Source of the DNA: Saccharopolyspora phatthalungensis
GTDB lineage: Bacteria; Actinomycetota; Actinomycetes; Mycobacteriales; Pseudonocardiaceae
Length of the DNA stretch: 64,000 nt
NCBI RefSeq assembly: GCF_014203395.1
Contig: NZ_JACHIW010000002.1
Location: 1,550,001-1,614,000 of the forward strand
Reading direction: 5' to 3'
A model generated the notes under the pieces. The model was not told the origin of the DNA, did not search any database, and worked only from the letters and a program-made list of their open reading frames with translations. Shown piece after piece: positions 1 through 8,247 of the stretch. A program made the translations under genes and the position numbers. Each line of letters begins with the position of its first letter. Positions within the stretch are counted from its first letter, which is position 1.

Positions 1-1
1 C

Positions 2-796
2 TACACAATGACCCACGGACTCGACGCCGATCTTGTCGAAGCCCTCTACCCGGCCGCGGAAGAAGCGGGATTCTCGATCGCGCTCGGCGCGATCACGGCG
101 ACGCGGAGTTGGCGACGCGCGGCGGAGGAACTGCTGGAGTTCCGCTGCGAGGCGATCATCGTGATCGCGCCGGAGGACGACCCCGCCGGTTTCGTCGAGG
201 TATCGGCGGCATCGCCGGTCATCGCGGTCGGCCGGCGCATAGCCGGCATCGACTCGGTCCACATCGACGACCACGCCGGCTCCCGGCTCGCCGTCGATCA
301 TCTGGTGGAACTCGGACACAGCAAGATCGTGCACGTCGACGGCGGATCCCAGCCGGGCGCGGCGGGACGTCGACAGGGATACCTCGACGCGATGAGCGCA
401 CACGGCCTCGAACGGTTCGCGCACGTGCTGCCCGGCGACTACTCCGAGGTGTCCGGCGCGCACGCCGGCTCCGCGCTACTCGAATCCGATGTGGACTGCA
501 CTGCGGTCGTCACCGCGAACGACCGCATGGCCGTGGGCCTGATCAGCCGGCTCACCGGCGCGGGACTGCGTGTGCCCAAAGATATTTCCGTGGTCGGCAC
601 GGACAATAGCGCGCTGGCTCGCATGAGCCACCTGGACCTGACCTCGGTCAGCCAGTGCGTGCCGGCGCTAGCGACGCACGTCGTGGAGCTCGCCATCGGC
701 CGGATCGACGGATCCATGGCCGCGGCGGCAGAAGTGACCGTCGACCCGGAACTCGTCGTACGCACCAGCACCGCCTCGCCTCGCGCCGGGTCGTGA
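2..796 (+). CDS. LacI-family transcriptional regulator, C-terminal part (cut by left edge)
   Basis: Sugar-responsive repressor of the LacI/GalR family. The reading frame is open to the window edge, and only the periplasmic-binding-protein-like effector domain is present; the N-terminal HTH lies outside. Family signatures are DHLVELGHSKIVHV (the region between the two lobes), the GRRQGYLDAM segment, TANDRMAVGLI and PKDISVVGTDNS near the C-terminus. It is followed by a promoter region and then an IolE-like enzyme and a sugar porter on the same strand, so it probably controls them. The inducer is unknown; a polyol or inositol-like compound is an inference from the neighbours. Confidence 0.9.
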   Translation, partial: YTMTHGLDADLVEALYPAAEEAGFSIALGAITATRSWRRAAEELLEFRCEAIIVIAPEDDPAGFVEVSAASPVIAVGRRIAGIDSVHIDDHAGSRLAVDHLVELGHSKIVHVDGGSQPGAAGRRQGYLDAMSAHGLERFAHVLPGDYSEVSGAHAGSALLESDVDCTAVVTANDRMAVGLISRLTGAGLRVPKDISVVGTDNSALARMSHLDLTSVSQCVPALATHVVELAIGRIDGSMAAAAEVTVDPELVVRTSTASPRAGS

Positions 797-867
797 GTGT
801 TCGGCGGGTTAGCGCCGGCGGCTGGCATGCGACGTACCTGCCGCCGAACCCTCATGACGAATATGTC

Positions 868-897
868 TTGACATACGAGTTTGCGACCACGTAGCTT
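868..897 (+). promoter_or_regulatory. Putative sigma70-type promoter of the IolE-like/porter genes
   Basis: TTGACA at 868-873 and TAGCTT at 892-897 with an 18-nt spacer. The -35 is perfect and the -10 is weak but of the actinobacterial TAgnnT type. It lies about 75 nt upstream of the next start codon, leaving room for the repeated operator-like motif in the 5' leader. Confidence 0.45.
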
Positions 898-910
898 ACG
901 TCACACTCCC

Positions 911-954
911 TAGCACGATCTAAGCGTCGTGACCAGGGAGACTAGCACGATCTA
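911..954. promoter_or_regulatory. Direct 12-bp repeat, putative operator
   Basis: The 12-mer tagcacgatcta occurs at 911-922 and again at 943-954, centre spacing 32 bp (about three helical turns). The second copy sits inside ctagcacgatctag, which has CTAG arms. Placement just downstream of the predicted promoter and next to a LacI-type regulator gene fits a repressor site. Binding by that regulator is an inference. Confidence 0.4.
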
Positions 955-972
955 GATCAACGGAGATCATTC

Positions 973-1845
973 ATGGTGCAGCTGACGGATCGTCTTTGCG
1001 GGCAACCCGTGTCGTGGGGAATCAACTACCTCCCCGGCTGGGGCGTCCAGCTCTCCGCCGACCAGGTACTCGCCGACATGCGACGCGCGGGCCTGACGGC
1101 GACCGAATTCCAACCAGGCCTGTTCCCTGCCGAACCCGAGACCGCACTGCGGCTCTTCGACGCACATTCCCTACGCTGCGTGGGCGGGTGGGCGCCACTG
1201 GTGTTCCACGGCCAACCGCTCGACGACGTAGTGGCGGAATTCGCCAAGACCGCGACGTTTCTCCGCAGCCTCGGCGCGACGGTGGCCACGATCGCAGCGG
1301 TAACCCCCGGCGGCGACTTCGACACGCGGGTGGAGCTGTCCGAACGCGAGTGGAACGAGGTCCTCACCGGCCTCGACGCGGTGAGCGAAGCGGGCCGCGA
1401 CCGCGGCATTCGGTGCGTACTGCATCCGCACGTCGGAACCGCCGTCGAAACCCCGGCTGACATCGCCCGGGTCATCGACGGCTCGGACATCGAGTTCTGC
1501 CTGGACATTGGGCACATCTTCTGCGGCGGCGGCGACCCGGTTACCATCGCGCAACAACTGGGCGACCGGATCGGTCACGTGCATCTCAAGGACGTCGACA
1601 CCTCCATCGCCGAGCCGATGATCGCGGGCGAAACGCCCTGGGCCGCCGGCGTCTACTCGGGCGTCTTCACACCGCTCGGCCAGGGCGACATCGATTTCGA
1701 CGCGATTTTCCGCGTGCTGGGCGAGATCGACTACGACGGCTGGTTCGTGATCGAGCAGGACAAGCGACTCCACGAGGACTCGCCCGCGCCGTTCGACGAC
1801 GTCGAAGTCAGCGTGCGATTCCTCACGGCGATGGGTTCACGCTGA
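973..1845 (+). CDS. IolE-like sugar phosphate isomerase/epimerase family protein (TIM barrel)
   Basis: A 290-aa xylose-isomerase-like TIM barrel, the usual length of inosose dehydratase IolE. Metal-site segments are visible: HPHVGT (151-156), CLDIGH (176-181), HVHLKDV (202-208), and a late Glu in VIEQD. The QPVSWG start resembles the PDSWG segment of IolE. The expected reaction is dehydration of scyllo-inosose or a related keto-polyol, but isomerase or epimerase activity on another sugar is possible. ATG at 973 has GGAG at 962-965, 7 nt upstream. It sits between a LacI-type regulator and a sugar porter, consistent with a small catabolic unit. Confidence 0.8.
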   Translation: MVQLTDRLCGQPVSWGINYLPGWGVQLSADQVLADMRRAGLTATEFQPGLFPAEPETALRLFDAHSLRCVGGWAPLVFHGQPLDDVVAEFAKTATFLRSLGATVATIAAVTPGGDFDTRVELSEREWNEVLTGLDAVSEAGRDRGIRCVLHPHVGTAVETPADIARVIDGSDIEFCLDIGHIFCGGGDPVTIAQQLGDRIGHVHLKDVDTSIAEPMIAGETPWAAGVYSGVFTPLGQGDIDFDAIFRVLGEIDYDGWFVIEQDKRLHEDSPAPFDDVEVSVRFLTAMGSR

Positions 1846-2027
1846 AAGACCCCGCCGGCAGCTCCATAAGCAGCGACCACGGATTTCAAACAGCGGCCAG
1901 GGCGTCCAGAACAGCAAGACGTCCACTCCCAAAGCCACCCCACGGCAAGCACTTCTCAGCCACACCCCGCCGCCCTGGGCATCCAGAACGCCACGTCCCG
2001 GGCATCAACAACCTTATGGAGCCACTC

Positions 2028-3449
2028 ATGACCCTGAAATCCGATCCGGCCTCGGTCGGCACGACCCTGCCACCCGACGGGCCGGGAACGCATTCCCGGC
2101 GGCTCAGAATGGTGGTGTTCGTCGCGACGTTCGGCGGACTGCTCTTCGGCTACGACACCGGCGTCATCAACGGCGCACTGAGCCCGATGAAGGCCGACCT
2201 CTCCCTCACGCCATTCACCGAGGGCCTGGTCGTCAGCATCCTGATCTTCGGTGCCGCCGTCGGCGGTGCGATCGTCGGGAAACTCGCCGACAAGTACGGC
2301 CGCAGGCGCACGATTCTGCTGCTGGCCGTCATCTTCGTGGTCGGCACGCTCGGCTCTGCGGCCGCCCCGACATGGCAATTGCTCGCGGCGTTCCGGTTCG
2401 TGCTCGGCTTCGCGGTCGGCGGAGCGTCTGCCACGGTCCCGGTCTATCTTGCCGAGGTCTCGCCCGCCGAGAAACGCGGCGGCATGGTCACGCGCAACGA
2501 GTTCATGATCGTGACGGGACAGTTCGCGGCGTTCGTCATCAACGCGATCATCTACAACGCGTGGGGCGATTTCGCCGGTGTGTGGCGATTCATGCTGCTC
2601 GTCGCGGTGCTGCCGGCGTTCGCGCTGCTGCTCGGAATGCTGCGCATGCCGGAGAGCCCTCGCTGGCTGGCCGAACACGGCCGCGATTCCGACGCGCTCG
2701 CGGTGCTCAAGCAGGTGCGCTCCGCCGCGCGCGCCGAGGCCGAGATGGCCGAGGTGCGCGCTCTCGCGGAGGAGGATCGCGAGGCCCGGACCGGTGACTG
2801 GTCCAACCTGGGCGTCCGGTGGATCCGCAGGCTCATCGTGATCGGCGCCGGACTGGGCATGCTCATCCAGTTCACCGGCATCAACGCGATCATGTACTAC
2901 GGCACGCAGCTGCTGGAGAACTCCGGTTTCTCCAACAACGCCGCAACCATCGCCAACACGCTCAACGGCCTGTTCAGCGTGCTGGGCATCACGGCCGGGA
3001 TCCTGCTGATCAACAAGATCAACCGCAGGGCGATGCTGCTCGGCGGGTTTGCCGCGATCACCGTGCTCCACGTTCTCGTCGGCGCGGCGGCCGTCTTCAT
3101 GCCGGACGTCGCGGCCAAGCCCTACGTCGTGCTGACGCTCGTGGTCGCGTTCGTGTTCGTCATGCAGGGCACGATCGGGCCGCTGGTATGGCTGCTGCTG
3201 TCGGAAATCTTCCCGCTGAAGATCCGCAGCTTCGCGATGGGCATGTGCGTGCTCGTGCTGTGGCTGTCGGGCGCGATACTTACGCTGGTTTTCCCGCCGT
3301 TCGTAGCGGCGCTGGGCCCCGGACCGGTGTTCTTCGTCTTCGCCGGGATCAGCGTGCTGGGCGTGCTTTTCACCGCCACGATGGTCCCCGAGACCCGCGG
3401 CCGCTCGCTGGAGGAGTTCGAGAACGAGTTCCGGGTGAAGTACCGCTGA
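2028..3449 (+). CDS. MFS sugar porter (IolT/GalP-like sugar:proton symporter)
   Basis: A 12-TM sugar porter of about 473 aa. Family signatures are GYDTGVINGAL in TM1, GKLADKYGRRR after TM2, PESPRWL after TM6 and PETRGRSLEEFE after TM12. Such proteins import hexoses or myo-inositol with protons. An ATG at 2016 is in frame, but GGAG at 2018-2021 lies 6 nt before the ATG at 2028, so 2028 is preferred. Next to an IolE-like enzyme and a LacI regulator, inositol or another polyol is the likely substrate (inference). Confidence 0.9.
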   Translation: MTLKSDPASVGTTLPPDGPGTHSRRLRMVVFVATFGGLLFGYDTGVINGALSPMKADLSLTPFTEGLVVSILIFGAAVGGAIVGKLADKYGRRRTILLLAVIFVVGTLGSAAAPTWQLLAAFRFVLGFAVGGASATVPVYLAEVSPAEKRGGMVTRNEFMIVTGQFAAFVINAIIYNAWGDFAGVWRFMLLVAVLPAFALLLGMLRMPESPRWLAEHGRDSDALAVLKQVRSAARAEAEMAEVRALAEEDREARTGDWSNLGVRWIRRLIVIGAGLGMLIQFTGINAIMYYGTQLLENSGFSNNAATIANTLNGLFSVLGITAGILLINKINRRAMLLGGFAAITVLHVLVGAAAVFMPDVAAKPYVVLTLVVAFVFVMQGTIGPLVWLLLSEIFPLKIRSFAMGMCVLVLWLSGAILTLVFPPFVAALGPGPVFFVFAGISVLGVLFTATMVPETRGRSLEEFENEFRVKYR

Positions 3450-3464
3450 GAATCCGCCAAACAC

Positions 3465-3584
3465 TACTTCGTGGACGGACACGCCGAAGAGCCTCTGCTC
3501 AAAGTGTAGATCCCTGAACGGGAAGTCCACCTGGACAAACTCGCCGAACACGCGGATCCGTGGACGGACAATGTTGATCTCTGA
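3465..3584 (+). pseudogene. Possible coding remnant with an in-frame TAG
   Basis: Directly after the porter, the same frame reads YFVDGHAEEPLLKV, a TAG at 3507-3509, then IPEREVHLDKLAEHADPWTD and a TGA at 3582. The composition is protein-like on both sides of the stop. A 12-bp repeat cgtggacggaca occurs at 3470-3481 and 3559-3570. It may be the tail of a lost gene or only repeated leader DNA. I do not recognise a family. Confidence 0.3.
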
Positions 3585-3617
3585 AAGCATGGAGGTGCTG
3601 CGATCAGAAGGAGCACC

Positions 3618-4436
3618 ATGAGCGACGGGATCCGGCGCACCAGCGCCGACCTGCGGACCGACCGGGCGCACGGCGCGCGGATCTACGACTACATCCTCGG
3701 CGGCAAGGACAACTACGCCGTCGACCGGGCCGCCGCGGAGGCCACCAAGCAAATCTGGCCCGCCCTGCCAGTGCACATGCGCGCCAACCGCGAGTTCATG
3801 CACCGCGCCGGCCGCTACCTGGCCACCGAATGCGGCATCGACCAGTTCCTGGACATCGGCACCGGCATCCCCACCCCGCCGAACCTGCACGAGGTCGTCC
3901 AGGAGGTACGGCCGCAGGCCCGCGTCGTCTACACCGACAACGACCCCATCGTGCTCGTACATGCCCGCGCCCTGATGTCCAGCACCAAGCAGGGCCGCAC
4001 CGCCTACGTGGAAGCCGACCTGCGCGACCCGGACACGATCCTGGCCTCCCAGGAATTCCGCCAGACCCTGGACCCGAGCCGGCCGATCGGGCTGATGCTC
4101 ATCGCGGTCGTACACTTCATCGAAGACGACGACGAGGCACTCGACGTCGTCCGGCGGATCATCGACGTACTGCCCTCCGGCAGCTACGTCGCCGCCACCA
4201 TCGCCACCGACGACTTCGCCCCGGAAATGCTCGCCGAGGTCCGCCGGACCTACCACGAACACGGCGAAACCCTACGCTGGCGCTCCCACGCCCAAGCCGC
4301 CCAGTACTTCCACGGCCTCGACCTCGTCGAGCCCGGGATCGTCCAGATGCACAAATGGCGCCCGGACAACGACACCGCCCGGAACGTCCCGGAAGCCGAC
4401 ATCGCCATGTACGGCGCCATCGCCCACAAGCCCTGA
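3618..4436 (+). CDS. SAM-dependent methyltransferase, PF04672 (SAV_2177-like) family
   Basis: A 272-aa Rossmann methyltransferase of the family expanded in actinomycetes. Diagnostic segments are ARIYDYILGGKDNY (20-33), the SAM loop FLDIGTGIPT (77-86) and VYTDNDP after beta-2. The target of these enzymes is generally unknown; many lie beside regulators. ATG at 3618 follows GGAG of an aaggag-type site at 3609-3612. It is monocistronic here and not obviously linked to the sugar genes. Confidence 0.9.
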   Translation: MSDGIRRTSADLRTDRAHGARIYDYILGGKDNYAVDRAAAEATKQIWPALPVHMRANREFMHRAGRYLATECGIDQFLDIGTGIPTPPNLHEVVQEVRPQARVVYTDNDPIVLVHARALMSSTKQGRTAYVEADLRDPDTILASQEFRQTLDPSRPIGLMLIAVVHFIEDDDEALDVVRRIIDVLPSGSYVAATIATDDFAPEMLAEVRRTYHEHGETLRWRSHAQAAQYFHGLDLVEPGIVQMHKWRPDNDTARNVPEADIAMYGAIAHKP

Positions 4437-4852
4437 GCCGAGCTTCCCGGATTTCAGTCACGCTTCTTCACCGCAGTGCTCGATACGCCCGAGGGTGCGG
4501 CGACTGACCACCGGCGGCCGCTGGGCGTAGCGCACGACGACATCGGCGGGAAAGACCTTGACAGAACTGGGAAGTCCTTGCGACCGTGGCTGTGTTTGGC
4601 CGCCCCTTGGGCAGGCCGTTTCGGGTGTGCGCGGGCCGCAGCCGCCCGTCGGAAACCGAATCGCTGAGTCCCGGCCGTGAGGGAGGTGTGGGATGGACAG
4701 TCATAGTCCCGGTAAGTCGTGGACTCGCTCCCGCCCCATCGCGGCCGGATTCCCGTTGCGCTGACCGGCTTTCGCGCGCTCCAGCGCGGCGCCCAGTGGG
4801 GATGCCAGGCCGTGATGCCGGGCTGTCCACGCTCTCTGCGAGGAGGTCCGCC
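4437..4852. other. Intergenic region, no recognisable gene
   Basis: 416 bp of G+C-rich DNA with short ORFs on both strands, none with a start/SD pair or a family resemblance I can support. Confidence 0.5.
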
Positions 4853-5146
4853 ATGTCCCTGGAACTGTCCTGGAACCTGCCGACGGATGCCGGCTCGCGC
4901 CTGGTGGTGAAAGTCGCCGCCTCGGTAAGCGGCCCGATCCCGTCGGGCAACGGATTGACAATGCCGCCCGGCGATACCGTGACAAAGCTGTGCGAGCCGG
5001 AGTTGCTGGGCCGCATCCTCGACGTGGTCGAGGATGCGGCGGCGGTTTTGGCCGAGCTTGCCGGTGCCGGAATCGTCGGGCGGCTGCTGGTAAATGCCGC
5101 CGTGTGGTTGCTGCGCGGGCTGCTAAGGCCGCCCGCCGTCGGATAA
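4853..5146 (+). CDS. Small hypothetical protein (97 aa)
   Basis: ATG at 4853 has a perfect AGGAGG at 4841-4846, 6 nt upstream. The product begins MSLELSWNLP, has a Gly/Pro/Thr-rich middle and ends in a hydrophobic alpha-helical stretch (AGIVGRLLVNAAVWLLRGLL) that could be membrane-associating or amphipathic. A strong hairpin follows 15 nt after the stop. No family is recognised. A longer in-frame ORF reaches upstream to 4586, but its extra sequence looks like noise. Confidence 0.6.
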   Translation: MSLELSWNLPTDAGSRLVVKVAASVSGPIPSGNGLTMPPGDTVTKLCEPELLGRILDVVEDAAAVLAELAGAGIVGRLLVNAAVWLLRGLLRPPAVG

Positions 5147-5160
5147 CGTCGATCAGCTTG

Positions 5161-5199
5161 GCGCCTGTTCAGTAGGCCTATGGCCTGCTGAACAGGCGC
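5161..5199. terminator. Bidirectional hairpin terminator
   Basis: 18-bp stem with one T-G position (gcgcctgttcag... pairing with ...ctgaacaggcgc) and a 3-nt TAT loop. It lies between convergent genes, so it can serve both. Confidence 0.8.
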
Positions 5200-5242
5200 T
5201 ACGCGCGAAGCGCCGCCGTAACCCGGGCACCGAGCGGTTGGC

Positions 5243-6217
5243 CTATAGCCAGTCCCGCTTCTTAAACAGGGCGTAGACAACCCCACAACCGAGGACGATC
5301 GCCGTTGCCGATACCCAGAAACCCCACGGCTGCCCGTCCCCCGGGAAGGGAACGTTCTGGCCATAGAATCCGGTGATGGCGGTGGGGACGGCGATGACCG
5401 CGGCCCAGCTGGTCACCTTCTTCATCACGGTGTTGAGCCGATGCGCCTGAAGGTTGAGCTGCGTTTCCCGGACGGTCGTGATCAGATCCCGCAGCGAGTC
5501 GGTCCATTCCGCGGCGCGGAGCACGTGGTCCTCGACATCCTGGAAGTACGGCGCCATCGCCTCATCGACCACGCCGAGGTCCGGGCGCACGACCGTGCTG
5601 AGCACCTCCCGCATCGGCACGACCGCCCGCCGAAGCCGCACCAGGCTCTTGCGCAGGTGCAGCGACCGCCGTTGCAGCGAGCCGTGGTCGGGTTTCCCCT
5701 CGAAGACCAGGTCTTCGAGGTCCTCGATCTGTTCGTCCATGATCTGTGCGGCCTCGAAGTGGCCGTCGACGATGTAGTCCAGCAATCCGTGCAGCAGGAA
5801 CCCGACGCCGCTTTTGGCCAGACCTTCGGTCGCGGAATCCCAGCGCTGCAGAACGGCGTCGATGTCGAAGTGCTCGTCCTTGCGGACGGTGACCAACGCG
5901 CGGTCGGTGACGAATGCCGCCACCTCGGAGGTCCGAAGATGCCCGGTCTCGGCATGCATGCGCACCGCGTATGCGCTGAGGAACGAGTGGGTGCGAAAGC
6001 ACTCCAGCTTGGCCCGCTCCTGGGTGTCGACGGCACCTTCCACCGCCAACTCGTGCAGCCCGAGTTCCTCGCTGATCGCGGCGAGATCATCCTCGGTGGG
6101 GGCGCAGAAGTCCAGCCACACGGTCGCCGCGGGATCGGCGAGATGGTCGGATACCTCGGCGACGGGGAAATCCTCGGCGTCGAGAATGCCGTTACGGTAA
6201 ACACGTGTTCGGGCCAC
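5243..6217 (-). CDS. corA: CorA-type magnesium/divalent cation transporter
   Basis: CorA-fold inner-membrane channel: a large cytoplasmic N-domain, a long charged stalk helix (EQIEDLEDLVFEG region) and two C-terminal TM helices. The conserved loop after TM1 reads FYGQNVPFP, i.e. YGQN in place of the classical YGMN. This variant is common in actinobacterial CorA-like proteins and may alter selectivity. It ends with the usual short basic tail KKRDWL. GTG at 6217 gives MARTRVYRNG, typical of the family; an in-frame GTG at 6247 would add 10 residues. It is convergent with the preceding small gene. Confidence 0.85.
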   Translation of the reverse strand: MARTRVYRNGILDAEDFPVAEVSDHLADPAATVWLDFCAPTEDDLAAISEELGLHELAVEGAVDTQERAKLECFRTHSFLSAYAVRMHAETGHLRTSEVAAFVTDRALVTVRKDEHFDIDAVLQRWDSATEGLAKSGVGFLLHGLLDYIVDGHFEAAQIMDEQIEDLEDLVFEGKPDHGSLQRRSLHLRKSLVRLRRAVVPMREVLSTVVRPDLGVVDEAMAPYFQDVEDHVLRAAEWTDSLRDLITTVRETQLNLQAHRLNTVMKKVTSWAAVIAVPTAITGFYGQNVPFPGDGQPWGFWVSATAIVLGCGVVYALFKKRDWL

Positions 6218-6286
6218 GACGCGACAGGCTAGCCGCCGGCCGGCCACGGGAAAACTCGCGGTAGCAGTGATCCAGACAAAATGAGA

Positions 6287-7711
6287 TCAAGCTGGCATAC
6301 CGCGGGGGCGGGTGACCATTTCCGTGTCCGCTTGGGCAAGTGGAGTCTGCACCTGGGGCTCTGGCGCCGGCCGCTGCGTCGCATCCGAGATCCGGATCAG
6401 CATCGCGACGAGGATAAAGTTGGCCAGCAGCGAGGATCCGCCGTAGGACAGGAATGGCATGGTCATCCCGGTCAGCGGGATCAGCTCGGTGACGCCGCCT
6501 ACCACGACGAAGACCTGTAGCGCAGGCGCGAACGCGAGCCCTGCGGCGAGGAGTTTGCCGAAGTCGTCGCGCGCCGACAGAGCCGCTCGAAGTCCGCGGG
6601 TGAACAGCAGGAAGTAGACGACCAACACGGCGATGAGTCCGAGCAGGCCGAGTTCTTCGCCAATGGCTGCGGTGATGAAGTCGGTGTCGGCGAAGGGAAT
6701 CAGGTTCGGCATGCCCCGCCCGAGCCCCGCGCCCGTAAAACCCCCGTACGCCAAGCCGAACAGCGACTGGACGAGTTGGTAACCGGAGGTGCCGGCGTAG
6801 GCGAACGGGTCGCTCCACACCTCGACCCGAGTCCGCACGTGGTCGAACACGTAGTAGGCGAACACGCTGCCGCCTGCGAAGAACATCAGCCCGATCACGA
6901 GCCACGACATCCGGCCGGTGGCAACGTAGGTCATGGTCAGCACGACGCCGAAGTACAGCAGTGCGGCACCGAGCTCCTTTTCCAGCGCAAGCACGCCGAC
7001 CGACACGCCCCAGGCCACGATCAGCGGACCAAGATCGCGGGCGCGCGGGATGTCCAGTCCGAGCACGCGACGCCCCGCCGTGGTGAACAGATCCCGCTTG
7101 GCGACCAGGAACGCGGCCGCGAAGATGATGATCAGGATCTTGGCGAATTCGCCCGGCTGGATGGAAAAACCGCCCACCCGCAACCACAGCTTCGCGCCAT
7201 TGACCTCGGAGACGCTGGGGGGCAGCGCACCCGGCAGAACGACGAGCACGAGGCCTATCGCGCCCGCGGTGTAGGCGTAGCGCCGCACACTGCGGTAATC
7301 GCGGATCAGCCATAGCACGGCGATGAACAGCGCCACGGACACCGCGGTCCACACGACCTGCATCGGTGCGTTGCCCGAAGGGATCGGACCGCGGGCGTTA
7401 GCCGCGTCGCTGACGTTGGCGAGGTCGAGACGGTAGATCATGACCAAACCGAGCCCGTTCAGCAACGCCGTGCACGGAAGCAGCAGCGGATCGGCATACG
7501 GGGCGAACCCGCGCACCGCGAGGTGAGCGACACCGAAGAGTGCGAAATATCCGGCGCCCAACCCGACCACGAGCAGCGAGAGTTGCCGGTCCTGGCCCAC
7601 GTCGAGCATCGCCAGCGCGGCCGTGGTCACCACCGCAGCGAAGATCAGCATTCCCAATTCGATGTTGCGCATACCGCGCCGCACGGCCTCACCCGCCGGG
7701 GAGTTAAGCAT
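6287..7711 (-). CDS. FtsW/RodA/SpoVE-family peptidoglycan glycosyltransferase
   Basis: About 474 aa with 10 or more TM helices (SEDS family), which polymerises lipid II during division or elongation together with a class B PBP. Characteristic pieces are GAKLWLRVGGFSIQPGEFAK and, near the C-terminus, PLTGMTMPFLSYGGSSLLAN, which matches the SEDS signature. ATG at 7711 is chosen; an in-frame TTG at 7717 is possible. There is no adjacent PBP or pstP gene, so it is a solitary paralogue rather than the main division-cluster copy. UppP lies divergently next door, also in lipid-carrier biology. Confidence 0.9.
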   Translation of the reverse strand: MLNSPAGEAVRRGMRNIELGMLIFAAVVTTAALAMLDVGQDRQLSLLVVGLGAGYFALFGVAHLAVRGFAPYADPLLLPCTALLNGLGLVMIYRLDLANVSDAANARGPIPSGNAPMQVVWTAVSVALFIAVLWLIRDYRSVRRYAYTAGAIGLVLVVLPGALPPSVSEVNGAKLWLRVGGFSIQPGEFAKILIIIFAAAFLVAKRDLFTTAGRRVLGLDIPRARDLGPLIVAWGVSVGVLALEKELGAALLYFGVVLTMTYVATGRMSWLVIGLMFFAGGSVFAYYVFDHVRTRVEVWSDPFAYAGTSGYQLVQSLFGLAYGGFTGAGLGRGMPNLIPFADTDFITAAIGEELGLLGLIAVLVVYFLLFTRGLRAALSARDDFGKLLAAGLAFAPALQVFVVVGGVTELIPLTGMTMPFLSYGGSSLLANFILVAMLIRISDATQRPAPEPQVQTPLAQADTEMVTRPRGMPA

Positions 7712-8247
7712 TGACAACCCGTTCGCCAGTGTTGATCAGCTCTTGTCGGCGAGGTGGCCCGACTCCCGCGCCCGCCAATCGATCTCAGCCGTCCACCGTT
7801 CAGCACGTCCCCGCAGTCCAACTCAGGGAAACAGCACGATCAGCAACAATAGGCCCATAGCAGGCTTATACCCGGGAATACTGATCGGTCACAGCATGTC
7901 AGCGAGTAATACCTCTTTTTCCTTATGGGCGGTTTGCCCCGAAAACGCAGATCTGTCGGACACCACCCATTCCTGCCGGTTCGCCGTCGGCCGCTACCGC
8001 TCGGCAGCGGCGATGAAATCTTCGGATCGCATCCGCATCCGTCGTTTCAGAGTAGTACAGATCCCGAGACCGAGCCGTGATCTGCAGCACGCCGAGGTCG
8101 CGGCGGCGCCAGTTATTTCCCCGTCGCAGTCGCACCAAACGGCACTCTTGTCACATTTTTCCGCGTTTCCAGGCCTGTAGTCTCGTGACGGATTCCGGGA
8201 CCAGCCCGGCTGTGCACACAACGACAACCGGCGAGAAAGGTCCCGCC
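7712..8247. other. Divergent intergenic region between FtsW-like and UppP genes
   Basis: 536 bp, locally less G+C-rich around 7830-7930, so probably holding promoters for both flanking genes. The short ORFs inside it lack SD sites and resemble nothing I know. Confidence 0.5.

Noticed and set aside
1956..4262. A 768-codon minus-strand ORF across the porter and the methyltransferase
   Set aside because: Low-complexity Arg/His/Asp/Glu composition antisense to two well-supported genes.
8077..8247. N-terminal extension of UppP
   Set aside because: 57 extra codons without SD or membrane character; ATG 8248 has an SD and begins with the family N-terminus.
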